A stretch of 64,000 nt of DNA, taken from Mucilaginibacter_A sp050954865. Lineage in GTDB: Bacteria > Bacteroidota > Bacteroidia > Sphingobacteriales > Sphingobacteriaceae. The stretch is taken from positions 1 to 64,000 of the forward strand of contig JBPBQN010000082.1 in the NCBI GenBank assembly GCA_050954865.1, written 5' to 3'. A model generated the notes under the pieces. The model had not been told where the DNA came from, searched no databases, and saw nothing but the letters and a program-made list of their open reading frames with translations. Below, one piece after another: positions 37,388 to 46,229 of the stretch. A program made the position numbers and the translations under genes. Position 1 is the stretch's first letter, and each line of letters starts with the position of its first letter.

Positions 37388-38245
37388 TTAAACCAGCTTT
37401 TTCATTTTCCGAACCAATTTTTCTACTGCAAAATCTATCTTTTTTAAATAAGCAGAATGGAGGTTTAAATTAATGGATGAACAAGTTTCACTTGCTACAC
37501 GCGGTAACAAACGCAGTTGATTAATGTGCGTACGGAAGTAATAAACCAAGTGGATAGCAACAGTTTCTGCATCAGTTTTTAGCGCAAAATCTGCCATAAT
37601 TATTTGATTACAATCAAAATAACTAATACTGCGACTTTTAGCAGCCAAAAAACTCCAAATGGTTTGCTCCAGCCACGGAATATTATTTTTGATACCTTTA
37701 TTGATTACGCCATCATTTAACAATTGCTCTACAAAAGCTAAATTAAACAGGTTTTTAGGGAAGTAAAAAATGCCCGAATTAACGTTTGGAAAAATCGGAA
37801 TATTGATTTTAAGCAGATCAAGCGGCGTTAACGAATAAGCGTTTTGTGTGTCCCACATAAAAACCGGCATTTCGTCCATTTCGGGCAAAACAAATTTTTT
37901 CAGAAAATAAATATCACTGTCGATGTAAAACACATCGCGATCATCAAACAGCATCACATCAAAAATTTTCTGGGCATAATTAGTGCTGTTTCGGTAATGA
38001 TTGCAAGCCGGATAATCAGCCAAAATTGGTTCCAGCTTGGCATCACGCGTGGCTTTCCTGATCAGCACGCTGTTTTTCAGGCTTGATAAAAGCTTTGTTT
38101 CATCTTCATCGGTAATGCTTCCGTCTTCAAAAATTTCCAGCAAAATTTCATCACAGGAATAATGCAGAAAACTTTGTAAACATTCTATCGAAAAATCAAG
38201 GTTTTTATGTCCCAGTAGCGTTTTGCAGTATATCTGTTTTGCCAT
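37388..38245 (-). CDS. Putative GT-A-type glycosyltransferase
   Basis: 285 residues. The order GHKNLDFSIECLQSFLHYS near 12, then VFYIDSDIYFLKKF near 105 with a DxD motif, then NVNSGIFYFPKN near 145 is the pattern of GT8-like nucleotide-sugar transferases. No membrane segment. The acceptor and sugar are unknown. No polysaccharide cluster surrounds it. Closest assignable level is nucleotide-diphospho-sugar transferase fold. Confidence 0.65.
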   Translation of the reverse strand: MAKQIYCKTLLGHKNLDFSIECLQSFLHYSCDEILLEIFEDGSITDEDETKLLSSLKNSVLIRKATRDAKLEPILADYPACNHYRNSTNYAQKIFDVMLFDDRDVFYIDSDIYFLKKFVLPEMDEMPVFMWDTQNAYSLTPLDLLKINIPIFPNVNSGIFYFPKNLFNLAFVEQLLNDGVINKGIKNNIPWLEQTIWSFLAAKSRSISYFDCNQIIMADFALKTDAETVAIHLVYYFRTHINQLRLLPRVASETCSSINLNLHSAYLKKIDFAVEKLVRKMKKLV

Positions 38246-38536
38246 AACTGATTAAATTGGATACGATTTACGCAGTCAATTCATCCAGATGCAGTATTGA
38301 CTCCGCTTAATTTTAAATAAAAGGTAATCGAAATTAACTATTAATTACTGATTGTCAACAATATTTACTATAAGTTTTAAAATGTGTTTCAAGGTTTCTA
38401 TTTGGTTATTTATAAAATACGTTATTGTTTTCAACAAAGTTTCAATTACTAAAGTAAATTTAGGGTGATAAAAGAAGTATGTAATCTGCCCAAACCTTTT
38501 ACTTACAGCTTATTATTTTTATTTTTGAGTTGAAGT
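38246..38536. other. AT-rich divergent intergenic region
   Basis: 291 bases between the divergent glycosyltransferase and coiled-coil protein genes, so it must hold two promoters. A TATTTTTG box lies only some ten bases before the ATG at 38537, without a clear TTTG partner. One exact repeat copy is at 38467. Nothing else is recognisable. Confidence 0.5.
38467..38480 (+). repeat. Dispersed repeat, GA subtype, exact
   Basis: GATAAAAGAAGTAT after AAATTTAGGGT, 57 bases before the coiled-coil protein gene. Confidence 0.85.
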
Positions 38537-41500
38537 ATGATGCAATCCGGTAGCAATTACGATTTACTGCTCACCAAAATGGATGAATTTATCCGGAAGT
38601 ATTACTTAAACAAGTTGCTCCGCGGATTCATTTTTTTGGGCGCAGCGCTATTTTTCAGCTATCTCATTGTTACTTTTTCTGAATATTACGGCCACTTCAA
38701 CACCTTTTTACGTTCGGTTATTTTCTACGGATTTATCCTTTTAAATCTCTCACTTTTTGGCTGGCTGGTTGCGCCTTCGCTACTGGCTTATTTTCGTTTG
38801 GGAAGATTGATTTCTCACGATCAGGCTGCAGAAATTATCGGAAAATATTTCCAGAATATACAGGATAAACTGTTGAATACGTTGCAATTGAAAAAAATTG
38901 CCGATCAAAATCCCGAACATAAAAATTTGATCGAAGCCAGCATCAACCAAAAAATTGCCGAATTAAAACCGGTTACGTTTTCGGCTGCCATTAAAATCAA
39001 CGAAAACAAAAAGTTTTTAAAATGGGTTTTGATTCCGCTGGTGCTGATCATTACGGTTGCTTTTGTGGCACCGTCAATTATCCATGATGGCACGGAGCGC
39101 ATCATCAAACACGATCAGTATTTTGCACCGAAAGCTCCTTTTAGCTGGAATATTTTAAACCAATCACTTTCGGTGGTTCAAGGCGAGGATTTTAAGCTGA
39201 ATTTAAAGCTGAGCGGCAACGAATTTCCGGAAAGTGTTTACCTCGAATCCGGCAAAAATAGTTTTAAATTAGACAAAGAAAATTTAAGCACTTTTTACCA
39301 TACTTTTTCTAACATCCAGCAAAATATCCGTTTCCGGTTGGTTGGAAATGATTTTTCTTCGGAAGAATTTGAAATTAAAGTCAACCCAAAACCTTCGCTG
39401 CTGCATTTGGATGTGAAGCTGATTTATCCGGCTTATCTGCATAAATCCGCAGAAAACGTAAACAACGCCGGCGATTTAACTTTGCCCGAAGGAACTGTTG
39501 CACAATGGCAATTGCATACCGAAAATACCAACGAAGTTTTGTTCGCTATCAACCAGAAAAAAACATTGTTAAAAGCTGATAATGAAGTTTTTACGCATCA
39601 AGAAAAGTTGTTAAAATCGGGGTCATATGCGGTCAAACCGATCAACAGTTTTGTTAATTCTGCTGATTCTGCTGCTTATCGGATTTCGGTAATTCCGGAT
39701 TTGCCGCCGGTGATTTCTGCGGAGCAAAAAGCGGATTCCATCAGTTCCAAAGCGTTTTATTTTGATGGGAAGATTCAGGACGACTACGGATTTTCATCAT
39801 TGACTTTTCACTATTCCGTACGAAATCCTGCTTCTCCGCAGAAAAATAAAAATTACAGCTTGCCAGTTAAAGCGGATTTGGGGCAAGCATCAGCAACGTT
39901 CTTCTATTTTTGGTCGATAAAAGAAGCATCGTTAAATCCTGGCGACGAGATCATTTATTATTTTGATGTAGCTGATAATGATCGTGTTAATGGAGCAAAA
40001 CACAGCCGCACGCCGGAGCAAACTCTGCGCATCCCAACGGAAACCGAACAAAATAAACAGCTGGATGCAGGCACGCAATCGGTAAAAAATAAAATGCAAT
40101 CGGCCATCAAACTTTCGGCACAGGTAGAACGCGATGCGCAAAAGCTGAACCGACTTTTGCTGGATAAAAAAACGCTTTCTTTTGATGAGAAAAAGCAGGT
40201 GGAAGATTTGCTGCAAAAACGCCATGAACTGGAAGATTTGGTGAAAGATATGCAGCAGGAAAACGAAAAAAACCTGTTTAACCGCCAGGAAACTAAGCAG
40301 CAAAACCAGGAAGTTTTAGAAAAACAGAAACAGATTAATGATTTATTTAAGAATGTTCTGGACGAAAAAACCAAGGAACTGCTGAAAAATTTGGAGCAAA
40401 TGCTGCAACAAAATCAGAAAGATGAGGCGCGGGAAGATGTTTCTAAAATGCAGATGGATAACAAATCGCTGCAAAAAGAACTGGACCGAATGCTGGAATT
40501 GTACAAGCAACTAGAGTTTGATCAGAAACTGAACCAAAATATCAACCAACTGGATAAACTGGCAGAAAAACAGCAGGCTTTGGCGGAAAAAAGTGCACAA
40601 AAGAAGCAAGACAATAATCAGCTGAAACAGGAACAGGATGCGATTAAAAAAGATTTTCAGGACGTAAAAAAAGCATTGAAAGAACTCGAACAAAAAAACG
40701 AGCAATTAGAAAAGAAAAACGATTTTGAAGCGCCAAAAGACGAACAGAAAAACGCTGACGAGGAAATGGACAAAAGCTCGGAAGAGCTGAGCAAAAATGA
40801 GCAGCAAAAAGCAGCAAAATCGCAAAAACAGGCTGCCGATGAGATGCAGAAAATGAGTAGCAAAATGAAGCAATCGCAACAGCAAGGCGAAGAAAAAGAA
40901 ACAGAACTGAACGCGCAGCAGCTTCGGGCGATTTTGAAAAGTTTAGTAACGAGTTCTTTTAATCAGGAAAAAGTGATGCAGACCCTTAAGCAGCTCAACG
41001 CCAATGATCCAGATTATGTGAACCAAACGCAGCAACAGCAAAACATCAAAGATAACCTGAAAACCGTGGAAGACAGTTTGTTTGCGCTGAGTAAACGTGT
41101 GCCGCAGATTGAATCAACGGTGAATAAAGAAATTACTTCAATCAATAATAATATTGATCAAGCTATAAATAATCTGGGCGAAAGACGGACGGCAGAAGCA
41201 AATCGTGCGCAACAATTTGCCATGACTTCCATGAACAACTTGGCTTTGATGTTGAATGAGGTGTTGGATCAGTTGCAAAACATGATGAAAAACGCCAAAC
41301 CCGGCAGCGGCAAATCCAAACAGCCATCGATGCAGCAATTGAGCCAGATGCAGCAGGAACTGAATAAAAATATGCAGAAAGCGCGGCAGCAAATGCAGCA
41401 GCAAGGCAAACAGGGGCAGCCGCAAAACCAGCCCGGCCAGCAGCAGGGACAAGGCATGAGCGAGCAGATGGCGAAAATGGCACGTCAACAGGAAATGATC

Positions 41501-41884
41501 CGCAGGGCGTTACAAAACATTAACCAGCAGGAAAACAAAGACGGTAAAAACGGGTTAGGTAACCTTAACGAGATTACCAAACAAATGGAACAAACGGAAA
41601 CCGATCTCGTAAATAAGAAAATTGAAACGGAAACGTTAATCAGGCAACAGAAAATACAAACAAGGCTGTTAGAAGCTGAAAAAGCTGCTCAGGAACGGGA
41701 TCAAGACCAAAAGCGGGAAAGCCAGGTCGGCAAAACCACCGCTCCGGGTTATCAGAAGGCATTGCAGAATTATCAGCAATTAAAAAATAAGCAAACAGAA
41801 CAGCTTATTACCATACCGCCGGATGTAAACATTTTTTATAAATCAAAAATAAAGACTTACTTTAACGAAATTAATCGCAAATAA
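38537..41884 (+). CDS. Large DUF4175-like membrane protein with Gln-rich coiled coil
   Basis: 1115 residues. Three membrane helices in the first 190 residues (about 29-48, 63-83, 158-178), a beta-rich exposed domain (190-500), and then about 550 residues of coiled coil very rich in Gln, Lys and Glu (for example MQQQGKQGQPQNQPGQQQG near 955). Bacteroidota proteins of this design are annotated as DUF4175 or simply hypothetical; function unknown. The next two genes follow within 4 bases each, so it heads an operon with an anti-sigma-type ATPase and ybeY. The GA-subtype repeat at 39916 encodes SIKEAS. Confidence 0.8.
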   Translation: MMQSGSNYDLLLTKMDEFIRKYYLNKLLRGFIFLGAALFFSYLIVTFSEYYGHFNTFLRSVIFYGFILLNLSLFGWLVAPSLLAYFRLGRLISHDQAAEIIGKYFQNIQDKLLNTLQLKKIADQNPEHKNLIEASINQKIAELKPVTFSAAIKINENKKFLKWVLIPLVLIITVAFVAPSIIHDGTERIIKHDQYFAPKAPFSWNILNQSLSVVQGEDFKLNLKLSGNEFPESVYLESGKNSFKLDKENLSTFYHTFSNIQQNIRFRLVGNDFSSEEFEIKVNPKPSLLHLDVKLIYPAYLHKSAENVNNAGDLTLPEGTVAQWQLHTENTNEVLFAINQKKTLLKADNEVFTHQEKLLKSGSYAVKPINSFVNSADSAAYRISVIPDLPPVISAEQKADSISSKAFYFDGKIQDDYGFSSLTFHYSVRNPASPQKNKNYSLPVKADLGQASATFFYFWSIKEASLNPGDEIIYYFDVADNDRVNGAKHSRTPEQTLRIPTETEQNKQLDAGTQSVKNKMQSAIKLSAQVERDAQKLNRLLLDKKTLSFDEKKQVEDLLQKRHELEDLVKDMQQENEKNLFNRQETKQQNQEVLEKQKQINDLFKNVLDEKTKELLKNLEQMLQQNQKDEAREDVSKMQMDNKSLQKELDRMLELYKQLEFDQKLNQNINQLDKLAEKQQALAEKSAQKKQDNNQLKQEQDAIKKDFQDVKKALKELEQKNEQLEKKNDFEAPKDEQKNADEEMDKSSEELSKNEQQKAAKSQKQAADEMQKMSSKMKQSQQQGEEKETELNAQQLRAILKSLVTSSFNQEKVMQTLKQLNANDPDYVNQTQQQQNIKDNLKTVEDSLFALSKRVPQIESTVNKEITSINNNIDQAINNLGERRTAEANRAQQFAMTSMNNLALMLNEVLDQLQNMMKNAKPGSGKSKQPSMQQLSQMQQELNKNMQKARQQMQQQGKQGQPQNQPGQQQGQGMSEQMAKMARQQEMIRRALQNINQQENKDGKNGLGNLNEITKQMEQTETDLVNKKIETETLIRQQKIQTRLLEAEKAAQERDQDQKRESQVGKTTAPGYQKALQNYQQLKNKQTEQLITIPPDVNIFYKSKIKTYFNEINRK

Positions 41885-41886
41885 TA

Positions 41887-42315
41887 ATGGTGCAGCCAGT
41901 AAAAGTATCAGACGGCGAATTATATACGCTTCAGCTTCCTTCAACAATGGAAAGTATAGCTCGTTTGGAAAGCTTGGTTGAAGAAATTTCAGAACGCTAT
42001 CATGTGAGTGAAGATACTTTTGCCAATATGATGACTTGTTTAAATGAAGCATTAATCAACGCAATAATACATGGCAATCAATCTGATGCCAATAAAACTG
42101 TTTATATAAATGCAGAAGTAAAAGACCAGAAAAAAATTATCTGGACGGTTGCTGATGAAGGTCTGGGTTTTGATTATAACAATATCCCAGACCCAACAGC
42201 TCCGGAAAACCTGGAAAAGCTGACTGGTCGTGGTGTTTTTATCATCAAACATCTGGCAGATCAATTTATTTTCAATGCGCGTGGCAATGAAGTAGAACTG
42301 CATTTTAAAATTTGA
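41887..42315 (+). CDS. RsbW-like HATPase (anti-sigma factor type)
   Basis: 142 residues. N box NEALINAIIHGN near 57, G1 box DEGLGFD near 95 and G2 box TGRGVFIIKHLAD near 117 define a serine-kinase-type HATPase_c_2 domain, as in anti-sigma factors RsbW and SpoIIAB. Starts 2 bases after the preceding gene. No sigma factor or anti-anti-sigma gene is next to it, so partner and signal are unknown. Confidence 0.87.
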   Translation: MVQPVKVSDGELYTLQLPSTMESIARLESLVEEISERYHVSEDTFANMMTCLNEALINAIIHGNQSDANKTVYINAEVKDQKKIIWTVADEGLGFDYNNIPDPTAPENLEKLTGRGVFIIKHLADQFIFNARGNEVELHFKI

Positions 42316-42318
42316 TAA

Positions 42319-42756
42319 ATGCCTGCTAAAATTAATTTTTTTACAGAGGAAATTGATTTCAAACTAAAAAATAAAAAGCAGTTACGCAGCTGGATTGAAG
42401 AAACAATTGTTGCCGAAAACTATGTACTAAAAGAAGTAAATTACATCTTTTGCACGGATGCTTATTTGCTGAAAATCAACCAGGATTATTTGCAGCATGA
42501 TACTTACACCGATGTTATCACTTTTGATAATTCTGAAGTGAAAAATGAAGTGGTTAGTGATATTTTTATATCGGTAGAAAGAGTATCCGAAAATGCAAAA
42601 AATTATCAACTAACTGTTTTACAGGAACTTTATCGCGTAATGATTCATGGTGCGCTGCATTTATCGGGCTATAAAGATAAAACGCCAAAAGATAAAAAAC
42701 TGATGACGGAAAAGGAAAATTTTTACCTGGCCCGGATTTCCGACTATGTAAAATAA
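42319..42756 (+). CDS. ybeY: Endoribonuclease YbeY (rRNA maturation)
   Basis: 145 residues. TYTDVITFDNSE near 67 and MIHGALHLSGYKD near 110 mark the YbeY fold. The metal motif has the first two His (HGALH), but where the E. coli protein has its third His this one reads Asp (GYKDK). As I recall this is usual for Bacteroidota. Starts 3 bases after the ATPase gene. Confidence 0.9.
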   Translation: MPAKINFFTEEIDFKLKNKKQLRSWIEETIVAENYVLKEVNYIFCTDAYLLKINQDYLQHDTYTDVITFDNSEVKNEVVSDIFISVERVSENAKNYQLTVLQELYRVMIHGALHLSGYKDKTPKDKKLMTEKENFYLARISDYVK

Positions 42757-42778
42757 CTTATATTTACCGAAAAAAATC

Positions 42779-43291
42779 ATGATCAAATCATTTGCGATAA
42801 TATTTGCTTTGCTTTTTACGGCACCAGGCTCGGTGTATGATTTTAAGCTGAAAACCATCGACGGAAAAAACTTTAATCTAGCTGCTTATAAAGGCAAAAA
42901 ATTGCTGATTGTAAACACCGCTTCTAAATGTGGTTTTACGCCGCAATATGCTGAATTACAGAAACTGGCTGATCAGTATAAAGATAAAGTTGTTGTAGTT
43001 GGATTTCCGGCTAATAATTTTGGCGGACAAGAGCCCGGTGCAAATTTAGCCATCAAAGAATTTTGCCAGAAAAACTACGGCGTTACCTTCCCGCTAAGCG
43101 AAAAAGTGAGCGTAAAAGGCGATGACATTTCTCCTTTATTTAAGTTTTTGACAACTACGGCTAATCCTGATTTTACAGGAGATATCCAGTGGAATTTTGA
43201 AAAGTTTTTGATTGATGAGAATGGAAAATTAGTACACCGTTTCCGTTCAAGTGTTAAACCACTTTCAACAGAATTGACCAGTCAGCTTTAA
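42779..43291 (+). CDS. Glutathione peroxidase family thiol peroxidase
   Basis: 170 residues with an N-terminal hydrophobic segment (FAIIFALLFTAPGS), so probably exported. The catalytic loop NTASKCGFTPQY near 44 has Cys encoded by TGT, not selenocysteine. GFPANNFGGQEPG near 80 and WNFEKFLID near 143 supply the Gln and Trp of the catalytic tetrad. It reduces peroxides, probably with thioredoxin. Confidence 0.93.
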   Translation: MIKSFAIIFALLFTAPGSVYDFKLKTIDGKNFNLAAYKGKKLLIVNTASKCGFTPQYAELQKLADQYKDKVVVVGFPANNFGGQEPGANLAIKEFCQKNYGVTFPLSEKVSVKGDDISPLFKFLTTTANPDFTGDIQWNFEKFLIDENGKLVHRFRSSVKPLSTELTSQL

Positions 43292-43303
43292 AAAAAGTAT
43301 GGT

Positions 43304-43339
43304 AAAAAGAGCTTCCTTAAAATTAAGGAAGCTCTTTTT
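43304..43339. terminator. Bidirectional terminator
   Basis: Arms AAAAAGAGCTTCCTTAA and TTAAGGAAGCTCTTTTT around a 2-base centre, lying between the convergent peroxidase and aat genes; the T-run touches the aat stop codon. Confidence 0.9.
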
Positions 43340-43966
43340 TTATGCCAGAAAAGTTTGAAATTCTGCTCTGCTGATCATTTTTGCGCCTAAAGATTCCAGA
43401 TGTTCAGTGTGCATCTGGCAATCAATCAACTCATAGTTTTTTTGCTGACATAAAGCTATTAAAGCAACTTTAGAAGCATTGCTAACGTTGCTAAACATAC
43501 TTTCTCCGCAGAAAATACGCGTTAATTCTACACCGTATAAACCGCCTGCTAAACTACCGTTTTGCCAAACTTCTACCGAATGTGCTTTGCCTTGTTTATT
43601 CAACTCAAGGTAAGCGTTTTCCATTTCGGGCGTAATCCAGGTGCCGTTTTGTCCTTCACGATAAACGCTTGCACAAGCGCGAATCACTGCCGAAAAATCC
43701 TGATTAAAAGTAACTTCAAATTTATTTGCATTTAGCACCTGACGCATACTTTTAGCTATTTTCAATTCCTGCGGAAATAACACAAACCGTTCATGCGGCG
43801 AATACCACAAAATGGGTTCGTTATGACTATACCACGGAAAAATACCTGCAGCATAAGCTTTAAGCAACCTTTGGGTTGATAAATCTCCGCCGATAGCCAG
43901 CAAACCATCAGGCTCAGCTAATATCGGATCTGGAAAAATCAGACGATCATCCAACTGAAAAATCAT
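43340..43966 (-). CDS. aat: Leucyl/phenylalanyl-tRNA--protein transferase
   Basis: 208 residues, the usual length. Motifs: PDPILAEPDGLLAIGGDLS near 11, AYAAGIFPWYSHNEPILWYSP near 36 (parts GIFPWY and LWYSP) and GGLYGVELTRIFCGESMFS near 140. It adds Leu or Phe to N-terminal Arg/Lys of proteins, making N-degrons for ClpS/ClpAP. Confidence 0.94.
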   Translation of the reverse strand: MIFQLDDRLIFPDPILAEPDGLLAIGGDLSTQRLLKAYAAGIFPWYSHNEPILWYSPHERFVLFPQELKIAKSMRQVLNANKFEVTFNQDFSAVIRACASVYREGQNGTWITPEMENAYLELNKQGKAHSVEVWQNGSLAGGLYGVELTRIFCGESMFSNVSNASKVALIALCQQKNYELIDCQMHTEHLESLGAKMISRAEFQTFLA

Positions 43967-44318
43967 AAACCCAGTTCCAATTTTATTTTCATTTCGTTTA
44001 CAAAGTCAATTCTATAATTTTTTACTTCTTTTAAAGTTAAAATGTTTGAGTTCATCAAAATTTTAAACGCTAAGAACCTGTTTAAATTTGGATCAGAATC
44101 ATTACAATGCTTCTTTTATGCCATTAAATTTTGCTTTATAATTGGTGTAGATAGAAGAATTCATTGAAAACTCACCAAATTTTAGGTGATAAAAGAAGCA
44201 TAAGCACAATCTTAAATGAAATCTAAACCAGCTTTTAAATTAGCAATGCTTCTTTTATTGCATAAAAAAACTGCTTTCCGGTTTAGAAAAAGCAGCTTTT
44301 TTTATAAACAGTTTGAAA
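43967..44318. repeat. Gene-poor gap with three dispersed repeats and a terminator
   Basis: 352 bases without a credible gene. It holds GA-subtype copies at 44107-44119 (reverse), 44188-44201 (plus, exact, after AATTTTAGGT) and 44246-44258 (reverse). The second and third are an inverted pair. The right end carries the terminator of the amidohydrolase gene. Confidence 0.75.
44264..44304 (-). terminator. Terminator of the amidohydrolase operon
   Basis: AAAAAAACTGCTTT and AAAAGCAGCTTTTTTT with a 9-base loop, 15 bases beyond the stop of the minus-strand amidohydrolase. Confidence 0.75.
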
Positions 44319-45632
44319 TTACAATTTGGCTTCTACGCCATATTTTCCGGCAAATTTTTTATACAATTGCTTGTGCAAATTATCCAAGTTGATGTTTCTT
44401 CCCTGAATGAAAGCGGTTTCCACATCAATCGTAATCATATCCAGCGCATCGCCTTTGGAAATGAAAAGGTTGGCATCTTTACCAACTTCTAAGCTTCCGG
44501 TAGTTTTATCGATACCTAATATTTTGGCGTTATTTAAAGTGATCATTTCTACCGCCTGTTCTTTAGTTAAACCATAACCAACCGCTTCGCCAGCCTCAAA
44601 AGGCAGGTTGCGTTGTCGCCAAAAACCAATGCCGGTTAAACCATATAATACGCCTGCATCCTGCAAAATTTTGGGTAATTTGTAAGGAAGGTAAACATCG
44701 TCTTCGTCTTTATCCGGCAACGTTTGGGTTTCTTTTAGGATAACCGGCACATTGTTTTCCTTCAAAATATCCGCAATTAAATTGGATTCTTTTCCGCCAA
44801 CCACTACTTCTTTTATGCCATATTTTTTGGCAAAAGCAATAGATTGAATAATCTCTTTCGAGCCATCAGCATTTACAAAAAGTTTTTTGCTGCCATTGAA
44901 TAAACCTTTCATCGCCTCAAAGCGCAGGTTGATAACTTTGGGTTTCGCCTCTACATACGCTTTTGCTTCGGTAAAATAGCTATTTAAATTATCAATGATT
45001 TTTTGCGCACGTTCGGCTGGCGTTTCCTGTGCGGCAACTCCGGGAGTTGCTGCTCCTCGCCTGCCTCGTGCAGCGCGGGCCACCGGCCAGTTTAAATGCA
45101 CACCAATATCCGTTTTATAAGCCGCATCCTGCCAGTTCCAGGCATCTAACTGAACCACAGATGATTGACCGGAAATTATGCCACCTTCCGGCGTGGGTTG
45201 TGCCAACAAAATACCGTTGGAACGAACGGTTGGAATCACTTTAGAATCTGTATTGTAAGCAATTATAGAACGAACGTTAGCATTCAGATCGCCAACTTCT
45301 TCGTTATCAATCGTTGCCCGAACGGATTCAAACTCCACCAAACCCAATGAAGTAATTGGTGCGATAAAACCCGGATAAACCTGTTTTCCGTTCGCCGAAA
45401 TTACCTCGCTAAAAGAAGCATTGGGCGCAGTGCCGCTACCGATAGCCGTAATTTTGCCTTTATCAAAAGCAATGTAACCGTTTTCAATTACCTGCCCATT
45501 ACCAACGTGAATGGTTGCGCCGGTAATTAAAATGGATTTAGTTTGCGATTTTGCGGGAGAAATATTAGCCTGACCAAATGCGAGCATCGTACTCAGCACC
45601 AATCCGCCAAAACTTAAAAATATTTTTTTCAT
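44319..45632 (-). CDS. Secreted amidohydrolase-family protein
   Basis: 437 residues with a signal peptide (MKKIFLSFGGLVLSTMLAFG). Begins with the imidazolonepropionase-like beta sandwich (ILITGATIHVGNGQVIENGY near 34) and ends with AVEMITLNNAKILGIDKTTGSLEVGKDANLFI, here cited by its key LEVGKDAN. The core metal motif HxH of active amidohydrolases is not evident, so activity is doubtful. It starts 18 bases after the end of a second, larger amidohydrolase, probably in one operon. Confidence 0.82.
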   Translation of the reverse strand: MKKIFLSFGGLVLSTMLAFGQANISPAKSQTKSILITGATIHVGNGQVIENGYIAFDKGKITAIGSGTAPNASFSEVISANGKQVYPGFIAPITSLGLVEFESVRATIDNEEVGDLNANVRSIIAYNTDSKVIPTVRSNGILLAQPTPEGGIISGQSSVVQLDAWNWQDAAYKTDIGVHLNWPVARAARGRRGAATPGVAAQETPAERAQKIIDNLNSYFTEAKAYVEAKPKVINLRFEAMKGLFNGSKKLFVNADGSKEIIQSIAFAKKYGIKEVVVGGKESNLIADILKENNVPVILKETQTLPDKDEDDVYLPYKLPKILQDAGVLYGLTGIGFWRQRNLPFEAGEAVGYGLTKEQAVEMITLNNAKILGIDKTTGSLEVGKDANLFISKGDALDMITIDVETAFIQGRNINLDNLHKQLYKKFAGKYGVEAKL

Positions 45633-45650
45633 GGTTGATTTAATTGGAGA

Positions 45651-46229
45651 TTAATGTTGAATCTGATTTTGACCGATAACGGTTTCTTTGACCACAAACT
45701 GATCTTCTTCCAGCGTTGTGCATTCGTACAAACGCCTACGCTGTGCAGTTGGCCGTTGCGCATTGGAACCTGCGTTCTTGGCTTCAATCATTTTCTGGAT
45801 GATGCGGCCTTCATCGGCTTTCATCGCTTTTTGCTTGGCTGCATCTGCATCATAATCCCAGTATGGAATGCCATCTACATAAGTTTTTTCGGCAACGGCA
45901 TAAATGGATAACGGATTTGCCGACCACAACACTAAATCCGCATCTTTCCCGGCTTTGATGCTCCCGATTTTTTGATCAACATGCATCATTTTGGCTGGAT
46001 TTAAGGTAACTAATTTCAGCGCGTCTTCCTCGCTCATTTTTCCGTAAGCAACTGCTTTTCCGGCTTCCTGATTCAACCGGCGCGCCATTTCCGCATCATC
46101 AGAATTAAAACCGGTTAAAACGCCAACCTCGTGCATCAGCTTGCCGTTGTACGGAATCGCCTCTGCAACTTCCATTTTGTAGGCCCACCAATCCGAAAAA
46201 GTAGAACCGGCAATGTTGTGCGCCTTCAT
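45651..46229 (-). pseudogene. Amidohydrolase, C-terminal piece after a frameshift
   Basis: 192 residues continuing the preceding reading frame without a gap in homology: the larger piece ends GYKVADK and this one begins MKAHN and STFSDWWAYKMEV, which is one continuous stretch in related amidohydrolases. The two frames overlap by ATGA at 46229-46226. Restoring one A in the AAA run (GATAAATGAAG to GATAAAATGAAG) would join them. The C-terminal LVTLNPAKMMHVD and GSIKAGKDADLVL are typical of the family. Confidence 0.75.

Noticed and set aside
42779..43291. Selenocysteine in the glutathione peroxidase
   Set aside because: The catalytic codon is TGT (Cys) in KCGFTPQ, and there is no in-frame TGA.
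44041..44166. A 41-codon plus-strand frame in the gap after aat
   Set aside because: It runs through a repeat copy, has low-complexity composition and is antisense to both neighbours; no sign of coding.
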